This document shows, in pieces, positions 1-6,998 of a stretch of 19,932 nucleotides of DNA. Position 1 is the first letter of the stretch. Each line of letters starts with the position of its first letter. Source of the DNA: Schlegelella_A sp038225015 (lineage in GTDB: Bacteria; Pseudomonadota; Gammaproteobacteria; Burkholderiales; Burkholderiaceae_C); the NCBI GenBank assembly GCA_038225015.1, contig JBBRFB010000058.1, positions 1-19,932 on the forward strand, given 5' to 3'. Both the position numbers and the translations under genes were made by a program. The notes beneath the pieces were generated by a model. That model made no database searches, was not told the DNA's origin, and worked only from the letters and a program-made list of their open reading frames with translations.

Positions 1-1179
1 CGGCAGCGCCTTGCCGCGCAGGCTCGACTGGATCGCCAGCATCACCGCGAGGTCGGCGGCCGGCTCGCTGATGCGCACGCCGCCGACGGCGTTGACGAAC
101 ACGTCCTGGTCGAGCGCGGCGATGCCGGCGTGGCGATGCAGCACCGCCAGCATCATCGCGAGCCGGTCTCGGTCGAGGCCGACCGAGAGGCGCCGCGGGC
201 TGGGCCCGCCGGCATCGACCAGGGCCTGCACCTCGACCAGCAGCGGCCGCGTCCCTTCGAGGGTGACGAGCACGCATGAGCCGGCCACCGGTTCGCCGTG
301 CGTCGAGAGGAAGATCGCGCTCGGGTTGGCGACGCCTTTCAGGCCCTTCTCGGTCATCGCGAAGACACCGATCTCGTTGACCGCACCGAACCGGTTCTTC
401 ACCGCCCGGACAAGGCGAAAGCTCGAGTGCGTGTCGCCCTCGAAATAAAGCACGGTGTCGACGATGTGCTCCATCACGCGCGGGCCGGCGAGCGCACCGT
501 CCTTGGTGACATGGCCGACCAGGATGATGGTGGTGCCGCTCGCCTTCGCCAGCCGCGTCAGCTGCGCCGCGCATTCGCGGACCTGTGCCACCGAGCCTGG
601 CGCCGAGCTCAGCGCCTCGCTGTAGACGGTCTGGATCGAATCGACGACGCAGACCGCCGGCCGCTCGGCCTCGATCGTCGCCATGATCTTCTCGAGCTCG
701 ATCTCGGCGAGCACGCGCACCGCGCTGGCGCCGAGGCCGAGCCGGCGCGAGCGCAGCGCCACCTGGGCACCGCTTTCCTCGCCGGTGACGTAGAGCACCT
801 TGGCGACGCGCGACAGCGAGTCGAGCGCCTGCAGCAACAGTGTCGACTTGCCGATGCCCGGGTCGCCGCCGATCAGGATGACGCCGCCGGCGACGATGCC
901 GCCGCCGAGGGCGCGGTCGAGCTCGTCGATGCCGGTCGGCTGGCGCTCGGCGTCGGCGACCTCGATCTCCGACAGCGTGGCGACGGCCTGGCCCGGCAGC
1001 AGGCCGCGGCCGCCGGCGCCGCCGCCGCCCTGGCGCGCATAGCGTGGCTTGTCCGCCCCGGCCGGCGCCGCCGTCTCGACGAGCGGGTTCCAGGCGCCGC
1101 AATGCGGGCACTTGCCCTGCCAGCGCGGGCTGGTGCCGCCGCATTCGGTACACGCGAAGCTCGACTTCTCCTTGGCCAT
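1..1179 (-). CDS. radA: DNA repair/recombination ATPase RadA (3' end cut by window)
   Basis: RadA is a RecA-family ATPase that helps process recombination intermediates, branch-migrating or unwinding DNA at D-loops in the cytoplasm. The 393 visible codons begin with MAKEKSSFAC. A zinc finger (C10, C13, C24, C27) is followed by a Gly-rich linker, Walker A GGDPGIGKST at about residues 104-113, and the RadA signature KNRFG at 261-265. The C-terminal Lon-like domain has started but roughly 60 residues fall outside the left edge; full-length RadA is about 455-460 aa. The ATG is fixed by the conserved N-terminus just before the zinc finger. It lies 61 nt after the arfB stop, so it may be the last gene of an alr-arfB-radA transcript, although a possible promoter-like box sits directly before its ATG. 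No Shine-Dalgarno is visible. Identification is very secure. Confidence 0.97.
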   Translation of the reverse strand, partial: MAKEKSSFACTECGGTSPRWQGKCPHCGAWNPLVETAAPAGADKPRYARQGGGGAGGRGLLPGQAVATLSEIEVADAERQPTGIDELDRALGGGIVAGGVILIGGDPGIGKSTLLLQALDSLSRVAKVLYVTGEESGAQVALRSRRLGLGASAVRVLAEIELEKIMATIEAERPAVCVVDSIQTVYSEALSSAPGSVAQVRECAAQLTRLAKASGTTIILVGHVTKDGALAGPRVMEHIVDTVLYFEGDTHSSFRLVRAVKNRFGAVNEIGVFAMTEKGLKGVANPSAIFLSTHGEPVAGSCVLVTLEGTRPLLVEVQALVDAGGPSPRRLSVGLDRDRLAMMLAVLHRHAGIAALDQDVFVNAVGGVRISEPAADLAVMLAIQSSLRGKALP

Positions 1180-1192
1180 GCGCCCGATTGTC
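1180..1192 (-). promoter_or_regulatory. GACAAT box directly before radA start
   Basis: On the minus strand GACAAT (1192-1187) is followed by 7 nt and then the radA ATG. The surrounding 11-mer CCGACAATCGG is identical to one before tgt and is an interrupted palindrome (CCGA-CAA-TCGG). It resembles a sigma-70 -10 element placed so that transcription would start at or next to the start codon. No convincing -35 is seen. The promoter role is inference. Confidence 0.35.
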
Positions 1193-1240
1193 GGCGCACG
1201 GTCGTCGACGGGCCGGGCAGACGCGGCGGCCGCCGACGCC

Positions 1241-1648
1241 TCAGGCGACGACCTTGGCGCGCCCGGCCTTGATCTCCGCCCGCTGGCCCTTGCCTTCGAG
1301 GCGGCGCCGGCGCGAGGCGCGCGTCGGCCGGGTCGGCTTGCGCGGCGTCGGCTCTTCGGCAGCGCGGTCGACCAGCACCTGCAGCCGATCGAGCGCATCG
1401 CGTCGGTTCATGTCCTGGCTGCGGTGCCGCTGCGCCTTCATGACGACGACGCCCTCGTCGTTGATGCGTCGATCGTGCGACGCGAGCAGGCGCGCCTTGA
1501 CGGCATCGGGCAGCGACGAGGCAGCGACGTCGAAGCGCAGGTGGATGGCGCTCGACACCTTGTTGACGTTCTGACCCCCCGCGCCCTGCGCGCGCACCGC
1601 GGTGAACTCGACCTCCGACTCGGCGACGACCGCCGCCGTGGCGCTCAT
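1241..1648 (-). CDS. arfB: Alternative ribosome-rescue factor B, peptidyl-tRNA hydrolase (YaeJ family)
   Basis: ArfB hydrolyses peptidyl-tRNA on ribosomes stalled at the end of non-stop mRNAs, independently of tmRNA. The 135-aa protein has the class I release-factor GGQ motif within GAGGQNVNK (GGQ at residues 24-26). Its basic C-terminal tail, rich in Arg and Lys (about residues 100-135), is the part that in ArfB enters the empty mRNA channel. Length matches the family (about 140 aa in E. coli), and it lacks the extra domains of full-length RF1/RF2. The ATG overlaps the alr stop codon as ATGA (4 nt), so translational coupling to alr is likely. radA follows 61 nt downstream. Confidence is high; the tail distinguishes it from a generic GGQ-domain fragment. 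Confidence 0.94.
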   Translation of the reverse strand: MSATAAVVAESEVEFTAVRAQGAGGQNVNKVSSAIHLRFDVAASSLPDAVKARLLASHDRRINDEGVVVMKAQRHRSQDMNRRDALDRLQVLVDRAAEEPTPRKPTRPTRASRRRRLEGKGQRAEIKAGRAKVVA

Positions 1649-2769
1649 GGCCCGCCGACCGTCTTCACCGGCACCCGCGGCGCGCGCCCGCACATCAGCT
1701 CGTAGCCGATCGTTCCGGCGGCGGCAGCGACCTCGTCGACGGGCAGCACGACGCCGCTGGCGGCGCGGCCCCAGAGCACGACCTCGCTGCCGACCCGCGC
1801 CTCGGGCACGGTCGTGAGGTCGATGGCGATCATGTCCATCGAGACCCGGCCGGCCAGGGCGGCGCGCTCGCCGTCGACCAGCACCGGCGCGCCGTGTCCG
1901 TTGGCGCCGGGTGCATGCCGGGGGTAGCCGTCGGCGTAGCCGCAGGCGGCGATGCCGACGTTCATCGGCCGCTCGGCCCGCCACGTGCTGCCGTAGCCGA
2001 CCGCCGCGCCGGCCGCCAGCGACTGCACCGCGATCAGCTGCGTGCGCAGCGTCATCGTCGGCTGCAGGTTCCAGTCGGCGGCACCGTGCGCCGGCGCATC
2101 GGGCGACGAGCCGTACAGCATGATGCCCGGGCGTACCCAGTCGCCGGGCGAAGGCGCCAGGCGCGCGCCGAAGCGCAGCAGGGCGGCGCTGTTGCAGATC
2201 GAGCGCTCGCCGGGCAGCTCGGCAGTGGCGGCGGCGAAGGCAGCGAGCGCGGGCTCGGCCGAGGCCGGGTCGCGCGCGTCGGCGTCGGCGAGATGCGTCA
2301 TCAGCACCACTCCCTCCACCTGGGGCAGCGCGTCGAGGCGCAGCCACGCGGCGCGAAAGGCGGCCGGCGAAAAGCCCAGTCGGTTCATGCCGCTGTTCAT
2401 CTTCAGGAACACCCGATGCGGGCGCTCGGTCTTGTGCGCAGCCAGCCAGTCGATCTGCGCGGTGCAGTGCACGACGTGCCACAGATGCAGGCGCGAGCAG
2501 GTCTCGAGGTCGCGCGGCTCGAAGCAGCCTTCGAGGAGAAGGACCGGGCCGCGCCAGCCGAGCTCGCGGATGCGCTGGGCCTCGGCGAGGTCGAGCAGGG
2601 CGAAGCCGTCGGCCCCCTGCAGGCCGGCGTAGGCCGACTCGATTCCATGACCGTAGGCGTCGGCCTTGACGACGGCCCACACCCGCGCGGCCGGCGCCGC
2701 GGCGCGTGCGACCGCGAGGTTCGCCGCCAGGGCATCGACATGGACGAGCGCTTCGATCGGCCGCGGCAT
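1645..2769 (-). CDS. alr: Alanine racemase
   Basis: This PLP enzyme interconverts L- and D-alanine, supplying D-Ala for peptidoglycan in the cytoplasm. The 374-aa protein has the fold-type III PLP-lysine motif VVKADAYGHG with Lys35. The second catalytic residue is probably Tyr259 in VGYGSTW, and SMDM at 310-313 is a conserved active-site segment. Length is typical (about 360-375 aa). The start is the ATG that yields MPRPIEALV, just ahead of the first conserved strand. It overlaps arfB by 4 nt and is transcribed away from lplT across a 139-bp spacer. No Shine-Dalgarno is visible, but a CAGAAT box lies 6 nt before the ATG. Whether it serves as the biosynthetic (alr) or catabolic (dadX) racemase cannot be told from sequence; lack of a nearby dadA favours alr. 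Confidence 0.97.
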   Translation of the reverse strand: MPRPIEALVHVDALAANLAVARAAAPAARVWAVVKADAYGHGIESAYAGLQGADGFALLDLAEAQRIRELGWRGPVLLLEGCFEPRDLETCSRLHLWHVVHCTAQIDWLAAHKTERPHRVFLKMNSGMNRLGFSPAAFRAAWLRLDALPQVEGVVLMTHLADADARDPASAEPALAAFAAATAELPGERSICNSAALLRFGARLAPSPGDWVRPGIMLYGSSPDAPAHGAADWNLQPTMTLRTQLIAVQSLAAGAAVGYGSTWRAERPMNVGIAACGYADGYPRHAPGANGHGAPVLVDGERAALAGRVSMDMIAIDLTTVPEARVGSEVVLWGRAASGVVLPVDEVAAAAGTIGYELMCGRAPRVPVKTVGGP

Positions 2770-2781
2770 CGGTCGATTCTG
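2770..2781 (-). promoter_or_regulatory. CAGAAT box directly before alr start
   Basis: On the minus strand CAGAAT (2781-2776) is followed by CGACCG and then the alr ATG. It matches four of six bases of the -10 consensus, and the position would give a leaderless or nearly leaderless mRNA. No -35 match at 16-18 nt spacing. This is the loosest of the four near-start boxes in the window. Confidence 0.3.
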
Positions 2782-2833
2782 CCAGCCGTTGCGACCGCCT
2801 CTCCCCGGGGCGAGAGCGCGAAAAACCGCGTGC

Positions 2834-2839
2834 TATAAA
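2834..2839 (+). promoter_or_regulatory. Possible extended -10 element for lplT
   Basis: TATAAA preceded by TGC gives an extended -10-like sequence in the alr-lplT spacer, with about 70 nt of leader before the lplT ATG. The -35 region is not recognisable. A short imperfect hairpin (CTCTCCCC / GGGGCGAGAG) lies just upstream at about 2799-2816. In G+C-rich DNA an A+T-rich hexamer in a divergent spacer is suggestive but not proof. Confidence 0.35.
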
Positions 2840-2908
2840 CCCCGGCCGCAGGGAGACAGCACACGGAGAGAGGCGAACCCACGTTCGCCCGGCGCCGGCA
2901 CGAAGCGA

Positions 2909-4186
2909 ATGAAAAAAGGCTTCTACATCATCATGGCGGCGCAGTTCTTCAGCTCGTTGGCCGACAACGCGCTGCTGGTGGCGGCGATCGGCCTGCTGAA
3001 TTCGAGCGGTGCGCCGGCCTGGCACGTGCCGGCACTGACGCCCATGTTCGCGCTGTTCTACGTCGTCCTCGCGCCGCTGGTGGGTGCGTTCGCCGACGCC
3101 GTTCCCAAGGGCCGGGTCATGTTCGTCTCGAACGCCATCAAGGTGGTCGGCTGCCTGCTCATGCTGTTCGGCGCGAACCCGCTCTTCTCGTACGGCATCG
3201 TCGGCCTCGGCGCGGCCGCCTATTCGCCGGCGAAGTACGGCATCCTGACCGAGCTGCTGCCGAACTCGCAGCTCGTCAAGGCCAACGGCTGGATCGAAGG
3301 CCTCACGATCCTGTCGATCATCCTCGGCGTACTGCTCGGCGGCCAGCTGCTCGGCCATGTCGTCTCGCATCAGTTGCTCTCGTTCGACCTGCCACTCATC
3401 GACACCGGCATCGAAAATGCGCCCGAGGCGGCGGTCGCGCTCATCGTCGCCCTCTACATCGTGGCCGCCCTCTTCAACCTGCGCATCCCGCGTACCGAGG
3501 CGCCGCTGCAGCCGCTGGCCGGACGCGTCGGCGCACTCGTGCGCGACTTCTCGAACTGCAATGCCCGCCTCTGGAACGACAAGCTCGGCCAGATCTCGCT
3601 GGCGACGACGACGCTCTTCTGGGGCGTCTCGGGCAACCTGCGCGTCATCGTCTTCGCCTGGGCCGCCGTCGCGCTGGGCTACACGATGACGCAGGCGTCG
3701 GCGCTGGTCGGCGTTGTCGCCGTCGGCACCGCGGCGGGCGCGATCATCGCCTCGATGCGGATGCGACTCCACCAGGCCACGAAGGTGATTCCCTTCGGCA
3801 TCGCCATGGGCGTGCTGATCATCGGCCTGAACGTCATCACCAACGCCTGGCTCGCCGCGCCGTTCCTGATCCTGCTCGGCGCCATCGGCGGCTACCTCGT
3901 CGTGCCGATGAATGCCCTCCTGCAGCACCGCGGCGCCAACCTGATGGGCGCCGGCCGCTCGATCGCGGTGCAGAACTTCAACGAGCAGGCGTGCATCCTC
4001 GGGCTCGGTGCGTTCTATACCGGCATGACCCGCTTCGGCCTGTCGGCGTTCACCGCGATCAGCGTCTTCGGCGTCCTGGTCGCGGCGACGATGTGGCTGA
4101 TCCGCCGCTGGCACATCACGAACTGCATTCGCCATCCGGGCGAGATCGCGCACCTGCTGGCGATCGCCAGGGCCGACAAGCATTGA
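2909..4186 (+). CDS. lplT: Lysophospholipid transporter LplT (MFS)
   Basis: LplT flips lysophospholipids (lyso-PE, lyso-PG) across the inner membrane for re-acylation. The 425-aa protein starts MKKGFYIIMAAQFFSSLADN, the usual LplT N-terminus with the SSLADNALL segment in helix 1. It continues through about 12 hydrophobic helices, and NNAF/AAYSPAKYGILTELLP-type cytoplasmic loops typical of the family are recognisable (AAYSPAKYGI near residue 100). The ATG at 2909 was chosen over an upstream in-frame ATG at 2666 because the intervening residues are Arg/Ala-rich spacer translation. In enterobacteria lplT sits beside aas; here the divergent neighbour is alr, and a related transporter domain fused to an acyltransferase lies about 10.5 kb away. 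Identification is high confidence. Confidence 0.94.
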   Translation: MKKGFYIIMAAQFFSSLADNALLVAAIGLLNSSGAPAWHVPALTPMFALFYVVLAPLVGAFADAVPKGRVMFVSNAIKVVGCLLMLFGANPLFSYGIVGLGAAAYSPAKYGILTELLPNSQLVKANGWIEGLTILSIILGVLLGGQLLGHVVSHQLLSFDLPLIDTGIENAPEAAVALIVALYIVAALFNLRIPRTEAPLQPLAGRVGALVRDFSNCNARLWNDKLGQISLATTTLFWGVSGNLRVIVFAWAAVALGYTMTQASALVGVVAVGTAAGAIIASMRMRLHQATKVIPFGIAMGVLIIGLNVITNAWLAAPFLILLGAIGGYLVVPMNALLQHRGANLMGAGRSIAVQNFNEQACILGLGAFYTGMTRFGLSAFTAISVFGVLVAATMWLIRRWHITNCIRHPGEIAHLLAIARADKH

Positions 4187-5115
4187 CCGGGCAGGTGCCA
4201 GCCCCGGCCGCCGGCGGCCCGCTCGCGGCCCTGTCGCTGGTCTTCAACGCCTTCGTCTGGGGCACGTCGTGGTGGGTCTTCCGCGAACTGAGCGGCCGCG
4301 GCGTGCACCCGCTCTGGGCCACGGGCATCATCTTCACCCTGGCCTCCCTCGTCATCATCGCGGCGCGGCCGCGGGCGCTCGGCCAGCTCGCCACCACGCC
4401 GGCACTCTGGGTGCTCGTCGTCGCCGCCGGCACCACCAATGCGGCATTCAACTGGGCGGTGGTCATCGGCGACGTCGTTCGCGTCGTCCTCCTCTTCTAT
4501 CTCATGCCGCTGTGGACGGTGCTGCTCGCCCGCATCCTCCTCGGCGAGCGCCTCACGGCGACGGCATTGCTGCGCGTCGCACTGGCCCTCGTCGGCGCGG
4601 CGATCGTGCTCTGGCCGGAAGCGCCGGCCGCTGCGCCGTCGTCGCTGCCGGGGCGGTCGCTCGTCGCGCCCGGCGGCCTGGCCGACTGGCTCGGCGTGCT
4701 CGGCGGCCTGTCGTTCGCGCTGAACACGGTGATGGTCCGCCGCGAGGCGCACCGGCCCGAGGAAGGGCGTGCCCTGGCGATGTTCGTCGGCGGTGCGCTC
4801 GTCGCCACGGCCCTGGCCGCCGGCCTCGGCTGGCGCGGCATGGCCCCCTGGCCCCCGGTCGTCACGTCGGCGTGGCTGCTGCCGATGCTGGCCCTGACCG
4901 TCTTCTTCCTCGCCGGCAACCTGGCGATGCAATACGGTGCCGCACGCTTGCCTGCCAACCGCACGGCGGTGATCATGCTGACCGAGATCGTCTTCGCGTC
5001 GGTGTCGGCGATCGTCCTCGGCGGCGGCACCCTCACCCCGCGGCTCGTGCTCGGCGGTGGCCTGATCGTCGCCGGGGCGCTGCTCGCCGCCTGGCAGCCG
5101 CGCGCGGCCGGGTGA
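4183..5115 (+). CDS. EamA/DMT-family permease
   Basis: This is a ten-helix inner-membrane permease of the drug/metabolite transporter superfamily, with two tandem EamA repeats of about 140 residues each. The first repeat ends with LMPLWTVLLARILLGERLT, the usual helix-4/5 signature, and the second contains its counterpart IMLTEIVFASVSAIVLGG. The substrate cannot be inferred; family members export amino acids, sugars or drugs. The start is uncertain. TTG at 4183 overlaps the lplT stop (TTGA) and would couple the two genes, giving 310 aa; GTG at 4195 would shorten it by 4 residues. No ATG lies close to the first helix in this frame, and translation upstream of 4183 only shadows lplT. It is co-directional with lplT and the glutathione peroxidase 54 nt downstream. 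Confidence 0.88.
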   Translation: MTGQVPAPAAGGPLAALSLVFNAFVWGTSWWVFRELSGRGVHPLWATGIIFTLASLVIIAARPRALGQLATTPALWVLVVAAGTTNAAFNWAVVIGDVVRVVLLFYLMPLWTVLLARILLGERLTATALLRVALALVGAAIVLWPEAPAAAPSSLPGRSLVAPGGLADWLGVLGGLSFALNTVMVRREAHRPEEGRALAMFVGGALVATALAAGLGWRGMAPWPPVVTSAWLLPMLALTVFFLAGNLAMQYGAARLPANRTAVIMLTEIVFASVSAIVLGGGTLTPRLVLGGGLIVAGALLAAWQPRAAG

Positions 5116-5169
5116 GCACGGGCGCGACGGCGCTACCATGGAAGCCCCTCCCCGCCAACCGAACTCCCC

Positions 5170-5661
5170 ATGTCCGAGCAAAGCATCCACGATTTCGAGG
5201 CGATGTCGATCAACGGCGAGAAGGCGAGCCTGTCGACCCAGCGCGGCAAGGTGCTGCTCGTCGTCAACACCGCGAGCCAGTGCGGCTTCACGCCGCAGTT
5301 CGCCGGGCTCGAGACGCTGTGGAACGACCTGCGCGACAAGGGCCTGGTCGTGGTCGGCTTCCCCAGCAACCAGTTCGGCGCGCAAGACCCGGGATCGAAC
5401 GGCGAGATCGCCGCCTTCTGCCAGACCAACTACGGCGTCACCTTTCCGATGATGGCCAAGGTCGACGTCAACGGCGCCCATGCCCATCCGCTGTGGAAGT
5501 GGCTGACCGCGGAGGCCCCCGGCATCCTCGGCACCAAGGCCATCAAGTGGAACTTCACCAAGTTTCTGGTCGGCAAGGACGGCCGGGTGCTGAAGCGCTA
5601 CGCGCCGACCGATTCGCCCGAATCTCTGAGAGGCGACATCGAAGCGGCGCTGGCGGCATGA
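5170..5661 (+). CDS. Glutathione/thioredoxin peroxidase, Cys type
   Basis: A thiol peroxidase of the GPx family (BtuE-like), reducing hydrogen or organic peroxides in the cytoplasm. The 163-aa sequence has a thioredoxin fold with the peroxidatic Cys38 in NTASQCGFT. The rest of the catalytic tetrad is present: Gln68 in FPSNQFG and Trp127-Asn128 in KWNFTKF. Cys84 (AFCQTNYGVTFP) sits where the resolving Cys of thioredoxin-dependent GPx proteins lies, so thioredoxin may be the real electron donor. Cysteine rather than selenocysteine is encoded at the active site. There is no signal peptide. The ATG is supported by the conserved N-terminus although no good Shine-Dalgarno precedes it. A possible -10 (TACCAT, 5132-5137) lies in the gap after the EamA gene. 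Confidence 0.95.
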   Translation: MSEQSIHDFEAMSINGEKASLSTQRGKVLLVVNTASQCGFTPQFAGLETLWNDLRDKGLVVVGFPSNQFGAQDPGSNGEIAAFCQTNYGVTFPMMAKVDVNGAHAHPLWKWLTAEAPGILGTKAIKWNFTKFLVGKDGRVLKRYAPTDSPESLRGDIEAALAA

Positions 5662-5686
5662 AGGCCGCCCGGTCGTCGGTGCGGCC

Positions 5687-5694
5687 GGGAGGGA
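5687..5694 (+). promoter_or_regulatory. Shine-Dalgarno of the aminotransferase gene
   Basis: GGGAGGGA ends 9 nt before the ATG at 5704, the only strong ribosome-binding site in this run of genes. It supports that ATG as the start. Confidence 0.6.
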
Positions 5695-5703
5695 CGCGCT
5701 GAC

Positions 5704-6912
5704 ATGTTCGCCCACGTCGAGCCGTTCGGCGGCGACCCGATCCTGAGCCTCAACGAGGACTTCCAGAAGGATCCGCGGCCCGGCAAGATCAACCTCTCGA
5801 TCGGCATCTACTTCGACGAGGCGGGCCGCATTCCGGTGCTCGAGTCGGTGCGCAGCGCCGAGCAGGCCGTGGTCGCACGCGATGCGGCCAGGCCCTACCT
5901 GCCGATCGAAGGCGCCGCCAACTTTCGCGAGCAGGTGCAGCTCCTCCTTTTCGGCAGCGGCCACGAAGCGCTCGCCGCCCGGCGGGTGGCGACGATCCAG
6001 TCGGTCGGCTCGAGCGGCGGCCTGAAGGTCGGTGCCGATTTCATCGCCCGCTGGCTGCCCGGCAGCGCCGTCTGGGTCAGCGACCCGAGCTGGGACAACC
6101 ACCGCTCGATGTTCGAGGGCGCCGGCCTCGCGGTGCACAGCTACCCGTACTACGACGGCGGCCGCGTCGCATTCGACGCCATGGTCGCGGCGCTGCGGGC
6201 GTTGCCGGCGCGCAGCGTCGTGCTGCTCCACGCCTGCTGCCACAACCCGACCGGCGTCGACCTGACCCATGCCCAATGGGACACGCTGATTCCGCTGCTC
6301 GCCGAGCGCGACCTGCTGCCCTACCTCGACCTCGCCTACCAGGGCTTCGGCGACGGCATCGCCGAAGACGCTTACGCCGTGCGCGCCCTCGCGGCGGCGC
6401 GCGGGCACGACGGCCGGCCGATGACCTTCATCGTCGCCAACTCGTTCTCCAAGAGCATGAGCCTCTACGGCGAGCGCTGCGGCGCGCTCAGCGTCGTCTG
6501 TGCCGACGCGGGCGAGGCCGAGAACGTGCTCGGCCAGCTCAAGTTCAACGTTCGCCGCAACTACTCGAGCCCGCCGATCCACGGCGGGCAGATCGTCGCT
6601 GCCGTTCTCGGCGATGCCGGGCTTCGCCGGCTCTGGGAGGGGGAGCTGGCAGCGATGCGCGAACGAATCAAGGCGATGCGCCGGGCCTTGCACGACGTGT
6701 TGGCGGCCAAGGTGCCGGGGCGCGACTTCGGCTACTTCCTCAGCCAGCACGGCATGTTCAGCTACACCGGTCTGACCCCTCCGCAGGTCGACCGGCTGCG
6801 CGACGAATACGCCGTCTACCTCGTCCGCTCGGGACGGATGTGCGTGGCCGGGCTGAACGCCGGCAACGTCGAGCCGACGGCGCTGGCGATGGCCGCGGTG
6901 CTCGCCGGCTGA
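5704..6912 (+). CDS. Aromatic amino acid aminotransferase (TyrB/AspC family)
   Basis: A PLP-dependent class I aminotransferase (subgroup I-alpha), transferring amino groups between aromatic amino acids or aspartate and 2-oxoglutarate. The 402-aa protein carries the PLP lysine Lys250 in SFSKSMSLYGERCGALS, Arg258 binding the cofactor phosphate, Asn181 (CHNPTG), and Asp209/Tyr212 in YLDLAYQGFG. YLPIEGAANFREQVQLLLFG near residues 66-84 is characteristic of this subfamily. Its length matches E. coli TyrB/AspC (about 397 aa). A strong Shine-Dalgarno supports the ATG. The gene lies 42 nt after the peroxidase gene and ends facing the convergent yegD-like gene. TyrB versus AspC substrate preference cannot be settled from the sequence; betaproteobacterial members of this type are usually annotated as aromatic aminotransferases. 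Confidence 0.93.
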   Translation: MFAHVEPFGGDPILSLNEDFQKDPRPGKINLSIGIYFDEAGRIPVLESVRSAEQAVVARDAARPYLPIEGAANFREQVQLLLFGSGHEALAARRVATIQSVGSSGGLKVGADFIARWLPGSAVWVSDPSWDNHRSMFEGAGLAVHSYPYYDGGRVAFDAMVAALRALPARSVVLLHACCHNPTGVDLTHAQWDTLIPLLAERDLLPYLDLAYQGFGDGIAEDAYAVRALAAARGHDGRPMTFIVANSFSKSMSLYGERCGALSVVCADAGEAENVLGQLKFNVRRNYSSPPIHGGQIVAAVLGDAGLRRLWEGELAAMRERIKAMRRALHDVLAAKVPGRDFGYFLSQHGMFSYTGLTPPQVDRLRDEYAVYLVRSGRMCVAGLNAGNVEPTALAMAAVLAG

Positions 6913-6998
6913 CCCGGGCCGAGGCGACGGGCCGGCCCGCCGGCATCGACAGCGCCTCGAAGACGCGGCGCGGCCTCACCGCCCCGGCTCGGCGCGCG

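Noticed and set aside
1645..4183. Upstream part of a 980-codon minus-strand frame that ends in arfB
   Set aside because: Only the last 135 codons (from the ATG at 1648) are ArfB. The rest is antisense to lplT or an alternate frame of alr, so it is not an N-terminal extension.
5281..5285. Possible selenocysteine in the glutathione peroxidase
   Set aside because: The active-site codon is TGC (Cys38), not TGA, so it is an ordinary Cys-type enzyme.
4015..6750. A 911-codon open frame on the minus strand opposite the EamA, peroxidase and aminotransferase genes
   Set aside because: Its translation is rich in Arg, Ala, Gly, His, Asp and Glu with no domain, and it is antisense to four well-identified genes. 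High G+C content removes stops from the complementary frames.
6913..6998. GGGCCGGCCC palindrome between the convergent aminotransferase and yegD-like genes as a terminator
   Set aside because: It is short, has no T-run on either side, and such G+C palindromes are common by chance in this composition.
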